Positions 1-10,657 of a stretch of 64,000 nt of DNA are shown here, one piece after another. The DNA is from Saccharina japonica (lineage: Eukaryota > Sar > Phaeophyceae > Laminariales > Laminariaceae). Numbering within the stretch: the first letter of the stretch is position 1; each line of letters starts with the position of its first letter. The DNA lies in contig MEHQ01001610.1 in assembly GCA_008828725.1 (NCBI GenBank), forward strand, positions 109,589-173,588, written 5' to 3'. The notes under the pieces were generated by a model. That model saw only the letters and a program-made list of their open reading frames with translations, did no database searches and was not told the DNA's origin. The translations under genes and the position numbers were made by a program.

Positions 1-510
1 GAGGGTCGAAACAGCCGAGACGACGGGCTCGTCTCAAGGGGGCGTGGTGGGCGCCTCCTCGGCCCCGGTAGGGAGGGTCGAAACAGCCGAGACGACGGGC
101 TCGTCTCAAGGGGGCGTGGTGGGCGCCTCCTCGGCCCCGGTAGGGAGGGTCGAAACAGCCGAGACGACGGGCTCGTCTCAAGGGGGCGTGGTGGGCGCCT
201 CCTCGGCCCCGGTAGGGAGGGTCGAAACAGCCGAGACGACGGGCTCGTCTCAAGGGGGCGTGGTGGGCGCCTCCTCGGCCCCGGTAGGGAGGGTCGAAAC
301 AGCCGAGACGACGGGCTCGTCTCAAGGGGGCGCGGTGGGCGCCTCCTCGGCCCCGGTAGGGAGGGTCGAAACAGCCGAGACGACGGGCTCGTCTCAAGGG
401 GGCGTGGTGGGCGCCTCCTCGGCCCCGGTAGGGAGGGTCGAAACAGCCGAGACGACGGGCTCGTCTCAAGGGGGCGCGGTGGGCGCCTCCTCGGTCCCGG
501 CAGGGAGGGC
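1..510 (+). repeat. 72-bp in-frame tandem array
   Basis: Seven consecutive copies of a 72-bp unit begin at 1, 73, 145, 217, 289, 361 and 433. They differ by very few substitutions (for example a GTG/GCG valine-alanine change) until the last copy decays near 490-510. Each unit encodes 24 residues (core SSAPVGRVETAETTGSSQGG), so copy number can change without shifting the frame. The array starts at the window edge and probably continues upstream. It lies in the spacer before the reverse transcriptase domain of a copia polyprotein. Confidence 0.95.
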
Positions 511-1732
511 CGAAAGCGACCCGGGCGAGGCATCAGCCTCCGACACCGACCAAGGGAACGGTGAGGATCCACCCGCGGTCCTGTCGGGGAGACCAGCTCA
601 CGAGCTCAGCAGCTGGGGACGGCTCCCCGCGACAGTAAGGGGCCGAACCCGGGGTCAGAGCCAACGCTTGGAAGGCGAGCCTGCTGAAGGCCGGCTAAGG
701 ATGAGGCCTGAGGTCGCGGACGCGCTGCTTGCGGCAGTGTTCAAGTTGACGATGTCTAGGAGAACGCAGAACAGCACATCCTGGACGACGGAGGACGCAC
801 TGGCTCTGATGGCTGGAGGACCTGCAGCAGATAACAAAGGGGAGTTAAGCGTGCGCATGCCGAGTGGATTCCCGGAAGACGTAGAACCGCCCCCTCAGTC
901 CGTAGCAGATGTCGAGCGTTCACAGTACAAAGCGGCGTGGCAAGAGGCCATGAAGATTGAATTGGACGGTCACAAAACGACCGGTACGTTTGAAGCAGCG
1001 ATACCGCCGCAAGGGCGGAAACCTGTAGGATCGAAGTGGGTGTTTACCTACAAGACGGACAAGGATGGCCTGATAGTAAAGACAAAGGCTAGACTTGTGG
1101 CTAAGGGGTTTAGCCAGGTGCAGGATGTAGATTACTTTCAAACATTCGCACCAACTCCCTCGTCAGCGTCAGTTAAAATTCTGGCAGCTGTTGCCAACGA
1201 ACACGGTCTGAAGATCTTTCATTTAGACGTCGCACAAGCCTTTGTTCGCGCGAAACTCGACGCCGAGATATACATGAAACTACCCGGTGGGTGTGGTGAC
1301 ATGTCAGGCAAAATCGTTCGCCTGAACCGATCGCTGTATGGTCTGAAGCAGAGTGGACGACAGTGGGCCGGATTATTGGTAGAAACCGTGGTAGAGTACG
1401 GTATGGAGCAGTGTAGGACTGATCCTTGTGTTTTTCGCATGGTTGTGGACGGCAAGGTACAACTGGTCATGGCTGTTCATGTGGATGACATCGTGATTGC
1501 AGGTTCGGACGAGTCATGCAGAGATTTTCATGCCGCGTTAGTAACGAAATTCCCCACGAATAACCTCGGAGAACTGACTTGGTACACTGGTTGTGCTTTC
1601 AAACGCGACTGGGAATTGGGGACTTTGGAGATTACGCAGAAGGCGTTTATTGAGAGCATGTTGAATCGTTTTGGTGTTAACTCATCCTCTGACATCCCCG
1701 CTACCCCTGGTGTGGAACTAGGTCCAAGATAG
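44..1732 (+). pseudogene. copia pol: repeat linker and reverse transcriptase
   Basis: A 562-codon open stretch, open to the window edge. Residues 1-156 are the 24-residue tandem repeats, about 157-290 are a low-complexity Ser/Pro/Glu linker, and about 300-550 are the copia reverse transcriptase. Visible landmarks are the GSKWVFTYK and KARLVAKGF motifs, HLDVAQAFV, LNRSLYGLKQ and the catalytic HVDD at residues 479-482 (the YVDD equivalent). In the family this enzyme copies element RNA to cDNA in virus-like particles. The frame ends at a TAG at 1730-1732, but RNase H sequence resumes in the same frame, so this is a nonsense mutation and not a natural end. The apparent start is a GTG inside the repeats and is not a real initiation site. 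Confidence 0.9.
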
Positions 1733-2424
1733 AAAGGCGAACCTGGTGGAGACTGGCCTTACAGGGACGCTGTGGGCAGTTTGATGTGGCTGTCGACCAT
1801 GACGAGGCCAGACATCTCCAACGCTGTGCGTGCTGTGGCGCGTCACTTTCACAACCCCACTGAGAGGCATTGGAGAGCAGTTTTGAAGATTATGGAGTAC
1901 CTTCCCGGGACCAGGTTTTTGGGATTGACTTTTGTGCGGGGATCGGGACTGGATTTGAATGCGTATAGTGATGCCGATTATGCTGATAAGGCGAATGATA
2001 AGCGGTCGGTATCGGGGACGGTAATTACCCTGGGGGGTGCGGCCGTCAGTTGGGCAAGTAGTACGCAGAGGTGTGTTACATTGTCCACAGCAGAAGCAGA
2101 GTAGGTTGCCCTAGGTGAAGGGGTGAAGGAGGCTTTGTTCACAGGCGTTAATTTGTCCAGAGCTAAGCGGATCATGTGTCCGGGTTTTCGAAGATAACCA
2201 GGGGGGCCATAGCATTGACTCAGAACCCTCTTAGTTCTGCTCGGAGCAAGCATACCGACGTACGTTTTCATTTTGTTAGGGAGCTGCTTTGTGCGAAGAA
2301 GATCGACATACAGTTCGTAGCTTCGAAAGACCAGCATGCGGATATTTTGACGAAATCCCTTGCTGTGACCCCTTTTAAGCTTCACCGTAGGTTCTTGTTG
2401 AATCTGCCGTTGGAGGGTAAGTAA
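1733..2424 (+). pseudogene. copia pol: RNase H domain
   Basis: Continuation of the upstream polyprotein. From 1733 to 2104 the frame is unchanged and reads the end of RT (LMWLSTMTRPDISNAVRAVA) and the RNase H start (AYSDADYADK, RRSVSG-like, TLSTAEAE). A TAG at 2102-2104 replaces the residue after TLSTAEAE, normally Tyr in this family. Between about 2130 and 2176 the frame shifts. 2176-2424 then encodes the RNase H C-terminus (GAIALTQNPLSSARSKH, then DQHADILTKSL) ending at a TAA at 2422. RNase H would remove the RNA template. Two independent lesions in 700 bp mean no functional product. Confidence 0.85.
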
Positions 2425-2944
2425 GGGGTATGAGCATTATCCGATGTACCATGTTTGAGTTATGCGAGGAATAATTTGTCAGGTCGCCACCCCGCGCTAC
2501 TTTGAGGGGCATGGGTGAGTAGGGCACCACTTGGCATATTATTTTCTGGCCATGGTCATCGTTTTGAATGCGGCCGTTGTTTCAACTGCAATGGTTTGGA
2601 GTATATGAGTTATACAGGGGGTTTTCACCCGGTGGCCGGGTTTGTTGGCTGTTAGGTCCTAGCTTGTCTTGAATATGATTTCGGTCTTGTCATTGCTGTC
2701 AAGAGCCAGGGAGGGTGTTCGTTTGGATCGTGTCAGCAACGACGGTTACAAAAGTTGTAGAGGGTTGCGTATATATTCGCAGGCGTTATTATGGAATTTT
2801 GCCTCGTGCGGGACGAGAGTTCGAGCCCTCCGCTCTCTCTCCGCGCTCTCTCTCTCGCTCTGTCCTCTAATGCAACGACCTTAAAACACCTCATCAGACT
2901 GCGGGGCAGTCAGGGCATCTAGATTTGCAATCTACGAACAGCGG
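2425..2944 (+). other. post-pol region, possible 3' LTR
   Basis: No gene. By position this should hold the polypurine tract and 3' LTR of the copia element, and purine-rich stretches follow the stop (2415-2435). A CT-rich block (2830-2870) precedes the next repeat array. Without the 5' LTR the boundaries cannot be established. Confidence 0.4.
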
Positions 2945-5900
2945 CGATCATTGTAACACTGCCCAAACGGTCAACACAGGACTAGCGTTAACTAGACAAG
3001 ACCACCAGGAGTACCAGATAGTCACCCTCGCTGTACTCGTCGAGACCTGGGAAGGGTTGTGTTCGAGCATCGTTGCTGTGCCCTCCAGGTGATTGTATGC
3101 AGCCCCGTGTTCGCCGAGTCAGATATTGATATTTACCAGTCGAATTGTTGGGTCGCGATTTCGTTGGTATCTTCAATCGGCAATTGATAACTGCCACAGT
3201 CATGTGTCAGTCATTGTAACACTGGGCAGACCGTCACGGCAGGACTAGCCTTGACTAGAGAAGAAAACCCAAAGGACTAGCCAGTCATCCTTGCTGTACT
3301 CGTGGAGGCCTGGGAAGGGTCGAGTTCGAGTATCGCTGCTGTACTCTCCAGGCATTTGTGTGCGGCCCTGTGTTCGACAAGCCAGGTATTGGTATTTACC
3401 AGGCGTATTGTTGGATCTCGATTCTATCGGTAAATTGTATTGGCAATTGCCAACTACCATAGCCGGTCGCCCCGGTGGGCTAGCAGGTAACCACGAAGCT
3501 TGTTAGCGTCAAGGTCGCGAGTTCGAGCCCCCCCGAGTACATGCTCATCGGGACTTTTTCTCGCAAAACAAAAAATCTTGACTAGCGGAAAGCGCGAGAG
3601 CGTGAGTTGGCAACATTCGATGAAAATCGACGAGCGTTGGGAAGGCTGAACCCTCTGCGCGATAAAACCAAGGCAAGAACCGTAGTGGGGGGGGAGGGAG
3701 AGGAGCCTACTTTGCGACCCCGGATCTGAGTTACGACTAGGGAGGGAGAAGGAAGTGCGAAGATAATAAATGGGATGGAAAAAACAAAATAGTATGCCGC
3801 GGCCGTTTTAACACCGCCCAAACGATCAACACAATACTACAGTAGTGTTGACTATAAAAGAGCACCCGGAGGACCAGCCAGTCACCCTCGTTGTACTCGT
3901 GGAGACCTGGGAAGGGTTGAGTTCGAGGATCGTTGCTGTACCCTCCAGGCGTTTGTTTGCAGCCCCGTGCTCCCCGAGTCAGATATTGGTTTGTACTGGT
4001 CGGATTGTTAGATCGCGATTTTATTGATATCTGTTTAATCGGCAATTGATACCTGCACAGTCATGTGGCAGTCATTGTGACCCTGGACAGACTTTCAACA
4101 CAGGACTAGCCTTGACTAGAGAAGAACATCCGAAGGACTAACCGGTCATCATTGCTGTACTCGTGGAGACTTGGAAAGGGTTGTGTTCGAGGATCGTTGC
4201 TGTACTCTCCAGGCGTTTGTGTGCAGCCCCGTGTTCGCCGAGTCAGAGATTGGTATTTACCGGTCGGATGGTTGGATCGCGATTTCATTGGTATCTTAAA
4301 ACAGCACTTAATAACACTGGCCAGACCGTCACAACAGGAATAGCCTTGACTGGAGAAGAGCACCCAACGGACTAACCAGTTACCCTCGCTGTTCTCGTGG
4401 AGACCAGGGAAGCGTTGAGTTCGAGGATCGGTGCTGTACCCTCCAGGCGTTTGTGTGCAGCCCCGTGTTCGCCGAGTCAGATATTGATATGTACCGGTCG
4501 GATTGTTGGATCCCGATTTCATTGGTATCTTTGATCGGCAAGTTCCAGCTGTCATAGTATACAGCGGCCGTTGTAGCACTGGACAGACTGTCAACACAGG
4601 ACTAGCCTTGACTGGAGAGGAGCACAAGGAACAAAAACCAGCCACCCTCGCTGTACTCGTGGATACCTGGGAAGGGTTAAGTTCGAGGATTGTTGCTGTA
4701 CTCTCCAGGCGTTTGTGTGCAGCCCCGTGTTCGCCAAGTCAGATATTGATATGTACCGGTCGGACTGTTGGGTCGCGATTTTATTGGTATCTTTAATCGG
4801 CAATTGATAACTGCCACAGACATGTGGCAGTCATTGTAACACTGGACAGACCGTCACGACAAGACTAGCTTTGACTAGAGAAGAACACCAAGAGGACTTG
4901 CCAGTCGCCGTCGCTGTACTCGTGGAGACCTGGAAAGGGTTGTGTTCGAAGATCGTTGCTGTACCGTCAAGGCGGCGCTTGGTTCGACGCGCCAGATATT
5001 GATATGTACCGGTCGGATTGTTGGATCTCTATTCTATTAATATCTTAAACCGGCAATTGCCAGCCGTCATAGTATGCGGCGGTCATTGTAACACTGCCCA
5101 AACTTTCAACACAGGACTATCCTTGTCTAGAGAAGAAGAGCACCAGAATGACTAGCCAGTCACGCGGGCTGTACTCATGGAGACCTGGGAAGGGTTGTGT
5201 TCGAGGATTATTGCTGTACTGGTGTGCAGCCCCGTGTTCGCCGAGTCAGATATTGATACAGTGGTTACAATGGGAGTGTTGGATCGCGATTTCATTGATA
5301 TCTTAAAACGGCAATCGATAACACTGGCCAGACCGTCACGACAGGACTAGCCTTGACTGGAGAAGAGCACCAGGAGGACTAACCAGTCATCCTCGCTGTA
5401 CTCGTGGAGACCTGGGAAGCGTTGAGTTCGATGATCATTGCTGTACCCTCGAGGCGTTTGTGTGCAGCCCCGTGTTCGCCGAGCCAGATATTGATATTTA
5501 CCGGTCGGATTGTTGGATGGCGATTTCATTGGTATCTTTGATCGGCAGTTGCAAACTGTCATAGTATGCGGCGGCCGTTGTAACTCTGGCCAGACTATCC
5601 AAACAGGACTATCTTTGACTAGAGAAAAGGACCAGAAGGACTCGCCAGTCGCTATCGCTGTACTCGTGGATACCTGGGAAGGGTCGAGTTCGAAGATCGT
5701 TGTTGTACCCTCCAGGCCTTCGAGTGCGGCGCTTGGTTCGACAAGCAGGATATTGCTATTTACCGGCCGGATTGTTGGATGGCGATTATATTGGTATCTT
5801 TGATCGGCAATTGTCAACTGTCATGGTATGCGGCGGCCGTTGTAACACTGGCCAGACTATCAAAACATGACTATCCTTGACTAAAGAAGAGGACCAGAAG

Positions 5901-6365
5901 GACTCGTCAGTCACCCTCGCTGTACTCGTGGATACCTGGGAAGGGTCGAGTTCGAACATCGCTGTTGTACCCTCCAGGCGTTCGAGTGCGGCGCTTGGTT
6001 CGACGAGCAGGATATTGCTATTTACTATTTACCGGTCGGATTGTTAGATCGCGATTATATTGGTATCTTTGATCGGCAATTGTCAACTGTCATAGTATGC
6101 GGCGGTCATTGTAACACTGCCCACAAGGTCAACACAGGACTAGCGTCGAATAGACAAGAGCACCAGGAGGGCTATACCTAGTCACCCTCGCTGTACTCGT
6201 CGAGACCAGGGAAGGGTTGAGTACGAGGATCGTTGCTGTACCCTTCAGGTGTTTGTATGCAGCCCCGTGTTCGCCGAGTCAGCTATTATTGGTATTTACC
6301 GGTCGGATTGTTGAGTCGCGATTTTATTGGTATTTTTGATCGGCAATTATTAACTGCCACAGCCT
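2945..6365. repeat. ~255-bp complex tandem repeat, about 12 units
   Basis: Units start near 2950, 3212, 3812, 4070, 4312, 4570, 4832, 5088, 5330, 5577, 5842 and 6103. Each contains the same blocks: CATTGTAACACTG, a CAGGACTAGCCTTGACTAGAG block, CTCGCTGTACTCGTGGAGACC, GGGTTGAGTTCGAGGATCG, TTCGCCGAGTCAGATATTG, TTGGATCGCGATTTCATTGG. Units differ by many substitutions and small indels, so the array is old. The GAGTTCGAG core resembles a pol III B box, so the unit may derive from a tRNA-like SINE. The many short ORFs here are in different frames per unit and are not genes. Confidence 0.9.
3463..3788 (+). mobile_element. tRNA-derived SINE, full-length copy with TSD
   Basis: This sequence interrupts a ~255-bp tandem unit. 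The first ~75 bp resemble a tRNA: GGGCTAGCAGGTAACC as an A-box-like segment and GCGAGTTCGAGCCC as a B box. A body and a tail follow (CCCCGGATCTGAGTTACGAC, then AATGGGATGGAAAAAAC). The host repeat resumes right after the A-rich end, and ATAG flanks both sides (3459-3462 and 3789-3792), consistent with target-primed insertion. The tail recurs at about 8470, 16312 (minus), 39971 and 53340, which defines a dispersed family. Confidence 0.75.
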
Positions 6366-6655
6366 CCAAGGGGTCCACGGCACAGGTCCCGTTGGTGTTT
6401 GGAGTAGAGACCGCAGTGTGGACCGTTGCAGCAACTAAAGTGGGCAAGTGGCACAGGGGGGTCCTCGAAGCGGCTGAACAGTTCATGGTCCGGTGGCACA
6501 AGGTAGAGGCGAAACTGAGTAGACAGCGCCACGCATCCGTTGCGGGGGGTGCAAAAGGGAATGGGAAGGGAGGGGGCAACAGTCGTACGGAAACCGCGAC
6601 TGATGAGAGCAGGAGGGAAACAGCCGACAGGATAGCAAGGTACCAGGCTGACTAG
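6366..6655 (+). pseudogene. unidentified ORF tail, possibly retroelement C-terminus
   Basis: Immediately after the tandem array an open frame encodes about 97 residues, from a STAQVPLVFGVETAVW segment to TADRIARYQAD and a TAG at 6653. The upstream part of this frame is tandem repeat, so the reading is 5' truncated. The C-terminus is basic and Gly/Lys-rich (GGAKGNGKGGGN). A diverged copy of its last ~45 codons lies at about 7165-7305, again followed by a T-rich stretch. C-termini of non-LTR (LINE) reverse transcriptases can look like this, but no catalytic motif is present, so the identity is open. Confidence 0.35.
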
Positions 6656-7604
6656 TAAGTCCCACCTAGACTACCCGTGCCGCGCACCTCTGTAGCCGCT
6701 TCGAACGCGGCACTGTTGTTTTCTTTTTTTTAGTTTCATTGTTACTCTCGTTCTTATCCCTATGATGAGAAATAATTTTTACCTGGCCTGGCGGATAGCA
6801 AACTGGGTTTGTTTGTTTGTTTGTTTTTTTCCTGGGTATTTGTGGTGGTCTTTCTTTCCCTTTGTTTGTTTGTTTGTTTGTTCGCTTTATTTTTCTTATT
6901 TTTCTTTTTTGCTTGTTGTATTGCCTGGTGTTGCTTCTCAAGGGGGGCACGACAGCGATGCTACAACCCCTCGCATCATTTGCTTCGTTTACTTTGTTTC
7001 ACTTATTTATGTTACCGTGATCGCTTTTGCCTTTGTTTCTCCGCCTTCCGTATTTTTCCTAGGACTTTCTTTGGTGGCCTAGCTACGTACATATTCATTT
7101 TGTTTTTGTCATTCCCCGTTCTCTTTCCGGGACTCTCGTGTGTTACACGAGAACGAAACGGAATTGAGTTGGAAGTGCCACGTACCCGTTGTATGGGTGG
7201 CGCCCAAGGGAAGGGAGACGGAGGGTGGGGGGGGTCATAGGGAAACCAGGACGGACGAAAGCAGGAAAGAGACGGCAAACAGAGTAGGTGCCAGACCGAC
7301 TAGCTGGTAGAACCTGCCTGTACTACGGGCACAAACCTGCCTCGGCTGGCCTTTGGTGTGCTCCGGCTGGCTGTCCTATCCTGTCGTTCTCAGTCTTGCT
7401 CTGTTGGCGCTGTTTCGGTCCATTTCATTTTCTTTCACTTCATTTGGTTTTTTATTGGAGGTCGCATCTCCTCTGGGAGAAGCACGACACTTTCTTTGTT
7501 TTTTTTGTCATGCTTTTTATTTGGTTGCTTGATTGTTGATTTGCTTCAGTATATTCACTTTTTATTATTTTTCTTTTCGCTTTTTTTTTTTTTCTCTTTT
7601 TCTC
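6656..7604. other. T-rich non-coding stretch with a diverged ORF-tail copy
   Basis: Long T- and TTTG-rich tracts (6720-6950, 7440-7600), which look like retroelement 3' UTRs. At about 7165-7310 a degraded copy of the 6540-6655 ORF tail can be read across frames (GNQDGRKQERD-type sequence). No intact gene is visible. Confidence 0.5.
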
Positions 7605-7825
7605 TCTTGCATGCACCTGGATTGCTAGCAGGGTAGGTCTTGCCTGTCGTATATGGCGTTGCATTATTGTCTGCTCTGCTTACTGCACTGAGTGTAGTAT
7701 CTCTGTGTCGTAGTTTTGTGACCACAGAACTGGTACCTTTCTAGGATGAAGAATCGGCACGGACACTGGGTGTGCTGGATGTCGACGGGTAGAAAGGAAG
7801 GTTTAATGTGAAGAACACACACACA
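7605..7825. repeat. ~220-bp direct repeat, copy 1
   Basis: Shares its full length with 8725-8935, including CTGGATTGCTAGC, ATGCCTGTCGTA-like, GATGAAGAATCGGCACGGAC, GTGCTGGATGT and GGGTAGAAAGGAAGGTTTAA. Both copies follow a T-rich run. They could be solo LTRs or retroelement 3' ends; direct orientation and spacing alone do not decide. Confidence 0.7.
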
Positions 7826-7992
7826 GTCATGTGGCAGTCATTGTAACACTGCCCAGACCGTCACGACAGGACTAGCCTTGACTAAAGAAGAAAACCCAAA
7901 GGACTAACAAGTCATCCTCGCTGTACTCGTGGAGGGCTGGGAAGGGTTGTGTTCGAGGATCGTTGCTGTACTCTCCAGGCGTTTGTGTGGCG
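7826..7992. repeat. partial ~255-bp repeat unit, detached
   Basis: From CAGTCATGTGGCAGTCATTG through TACTCTCCAGGCGTTTGTGTG this matches the first two thirds of the unit tandemly repeated at 2.9-6.4 kb. It lies 1.5 kb beyond the array, right after a direct-repeat copy, so the array was probably split by later insertions. Confidence 0.8.
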
Positions 7993-8324
7993 CACCTTTA
8001 TCGTAGCATGCGTCTCCTGTACCTAAATATAAGCACCGTTTTTATATTAATATTAATATTTAGTAAAAAAAAGTTGCTGATATGTCGGGGCAGATGGGTA
8101 GCAATTTTCGGCTGAAACGTTTGGGCCTCTCTTTAACCCCTTAAGAAATGGTCCCACGAATTTAGGGACAAACGACTTGGAATTAGTGTGGGACTTTTTT
8201 CCGTTCTGAAGGGGTTACTAATTCAAAATCGTCGGGATTGCCTTTCTGTGTTGCCCATGTTTTTCACCGTCTAGTTATTACGTAGGCCATGGGATTTTTT
8301 CACGGGGTACATATTACGGAGGAC

Positions 8325-8410
8325 CATAGTAAATAGGACCAAATATTGTTTGTAAAAATAGGGGAAATATATAGTTTTTGGTGTGTACCGCAGGTCCCCT
8401 GTTTACTACA
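8325..8410. mobile_element. short foldback element (CATAGTAAATAGGACC ends)
   Basis: Begins CATAGTAAATAGGACC and ends with its imperfect inverse (GGTCCCCTGTTTACTAC), with an A/T-rich centre. Related copies lie at 28576-28805 and 43930-44012. The short length and no coding capacity fit a MITE. Confidence 0.7.
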
Positions 8411-8469
8411 TTAGCCCACCCCGTAATAGCGCTTTTGCTTCCCTCCAAAATCACTTTTTGACTTACTAT

Positions 8470-8590
8470 TAGTACCGTAGTGGGGAGGGCGGAGAAGAGC
8501 TGTGTTTGAGCCCGGATCTGAGTTGTTACGACTAAGAGAGAGAGCGAAAACAAGGGCGAGGATATGAAATGGGATGGAAAAATAAATATA
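8470..8590 (+). mobile_element. SINE tail fragment
   Basis: Carries the common tail of the SINE family: TACCGTAGTGGGGAGGG, CCCGGATCTGAGTT, then GAAATGGGATGGAAAAAT. The tRNA-like head is missing. Confidence 0.7.
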
Positions 8591-8724
8591 TATATATATT
8601 AAAAAATATATAAAAAAGTGTCTGTCACATATATAGTTCTTTTTATATTTACGTAGTTGTTATTTTGTTTTGTTTTGTATTATTTTAATTTATGTGTTTC
8701 CTTCCTTTTTTTCTCTTTCAATGC

Positions 8725-8935
8725 GTCTGGATTGCTAGCGTGTGTATATCATGCCTGTCGTACAAGGTGTTGAATTGTGTACTCCGCTTACTGGACCACA
8801 ATGTAGTTTAGCTGTGTTGTGGTCTTGTGGCAACAAAGCTTTATGTCTCTGTTTAGTAGGATGAAGAACCGGCACGGACATTAGGTGTGCTAGATGTGGA
8901 TGGGTAGAAAGAACGGTTTAAAGTAAAAACACACT
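8725..8935. repeat. ~220-bp direct repeat, copy 2
   Basis: Second copy of the sequence at 7605-7825 in the same orientation. It directly abuts the 3' end (in minus-strand sense) of a gag-like pseudogene. Confidence 0.7.
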
Positions 8936-10083
8936 GTGCTGAACCATCGACTACCTCCCTCATGCTCGCTTCCAACTCTCAGCATGTGATACGCACCCGG
9001 TCCTCGATCAGGGTTACTGTCAGGTGCGGGGCGTACTGCAGTATATATTCTTATCGACCTCGTAATCGAATGTTGGGCATTGCAGTAAAGGTGTAGGTTG
9101 GCTCCTTGATCTGGTTTCGGGACCCCTAAATCCCACAGCTTCGCGCAGGTAATGTCCATCCCCTCAAAGTAAAGAGCGGGGTCTTGCCCATATGCCAGCC
9201 TTGCGTGTATGTACCCCCTCAGGTATTTCTGCTTGTCAAGGTCATCGCTCGGGATGGAATACCGTCGGACCTCAGCCACCGCGTGGCTGGGGCCGCCAAC
9301 GTCCTATATTTTGTGAGTCAATGAGGAGTTGGTGATTGCAGCGGGTATACCCTCTAAAGCCCTGTGAGCTGCCGCTGCCTTTGCTGATACAAAACGATAG
9401 TCTGACTCTTATCTACTCCTCTCGTTGGGGCCCTGATAAACAGTGGGGTCGAAAGTCTCCTTTAAGGCATCATCACAGGTGTTCGAAATAGCCCACGACA
9501 CAAATTCCTTCGTCCACCGAAAATAACTACCTGACTTGCTGTTATCGAGCTTTTGGGCCGGCTTACCAAAACCTATGACGAACGTGTCAGGTTGACCATG
9601 CGGGTCCGGTGGACGCGTTCCTCCTGGTCCCACCTGCTGAAGCCTTTCAGTCCTTGTCCTTTCCTCCTCCCGGATTTCCTTCCATAGCCTCAGCTCCGTC
9701 ATTTACGTGTTCAGGCTGGCGATCTCCTCCTCGCCGCCTGTTGCTCTACCCTCTGGTAGATACTTGTTTCCCTCGTAGCCTCTTACTCCGCCCTCTGGCA
9801 AAAACTTTTCGCCCTCGTGGCCTCTTGTTCCACCCTCTGGCAAAGACGTGTACAACGCTCCTGCCGCGGCGATGCTCGCCGCCTCTGCGGCTGCCGTAGC
9901 TTCTGCGGCTACTCTGGCCCTGCTCGCCTCGTCCTCGACAAGGCCGCTGCGCGGTGGGAATCCCTCTGGATCCGTCATCCGGAACACCGACAATTGGCCT
10001 CTCGTCCTCGAGTGGTGATTAGCTCTCCTGACTGAGCCCCAACCAGCGATGGTTCCAATAGAAACAGACGCTAGCGTGTTCAA
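8936..10083 (-). pseudogene. gag-like retroelement pseudogene
   Basis: Minus-strand coding remains read from 10083 downward. The first part (10083-9706) is Ala/Glu-rich, with a MTDPEGFPPRSGL start and LPEGG repeats, and ends at a TAA that immediately precedes an in-frame ATG; the residue after ASLNT looks like a Tyr codon mutated to stop. The second part (9702-9409) contains KPAQKLDNSKSGSYFRWTKE and AISNTCDDALKETF, resembling a gag core. A shifted frame (9279-8936) continues with DKQKYLRGYIHARLAYGQD. The coiled N-terminus and helical core suggest a capsid protein, but no zinc knuckle or pol motif is visible. Function is inferred and only moderately supported. Confidence 0.45.
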
Positions 10084-10640
10084 GTACCCACTGGTGGGAT
10101 ACTCTGGGCCGAGATCGGTTCAAAGATATACACACGTGATGTAAAAGCCCCTCGTGATGTATACCGGGTATATGTTACCGTCGTACACAGATGAAAAGGG
10201 AAGTGAATGGCAAGCATCACACAAACCGTTGGGTGCTCATACGTAAGAGAACCACACATATTTCCTCTGTGCAACTCCCAAACGCCGTTACATAAATATC
10301 TCTGCACGTGGCACGTGAGCACGCTGAACATACGATTCCACCCTTCTCTTAAATATCATCGCACCACAGGAAATGAACGCCGGTGATGAAAACAACAACC
10401 AAAGGTCAGATTTATTACCCGTGGGTAAGTTAGATACCGTACATCAAGACATTGTTGCAGCTGGTTCTTCTCTGATAAAACAACAGCTGTGGTATCATCC
10501 ACACACACACGCAGACGCTTGTTTTACTATAGCACTTGGATCCGTCCTTGCTGGCTGCTACACACGGATACGAGCACACAGGTCTACATAATACCGATAC
10601 AGGCCCCCAGTGCTGTCGCACTGGATTGGTACTGAATGGA
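10084..10640. other. no gene seen
   Basis: Intergenic. Contains a short (CA)n run at 10498-10512. By position it could hold the 3' LTR of the minus-strand copia element to its right, but no matching copy was found near 14.9 kb. Confidence 0.5.
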
Positions 10641-10657
10641 ATGAAGGGAAGCTCAGC

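Larger units (their letters stand above)
1..2424 (+). mobile_element. Ty1/copia element, 3' half, inactive
   Basis: The 3' half of a copia-type LTR retrotransposon on the plus strand: repeat-bearing linker, reverse transcriptase (RVT_2 type) and RNase H. The order RT then RNase H with no integrase after it is the copia arrangement; protease and integrase would lie left of the window. Two in-frame stops (1730, 2102) and a frameshift before 2176 show it is dead. A 3' LTR should follow 2424, but its partner is outside the window, so its limits cannot be set. Confidence 0.9.

Noticed and set aside
2988-6655. Many 60-180-codon ORFs in the ~255-bp array
   Set aside because: Frames change from unit to unit and no unit-spanning frame is maintained, so they follow the repeat and not protein coding.
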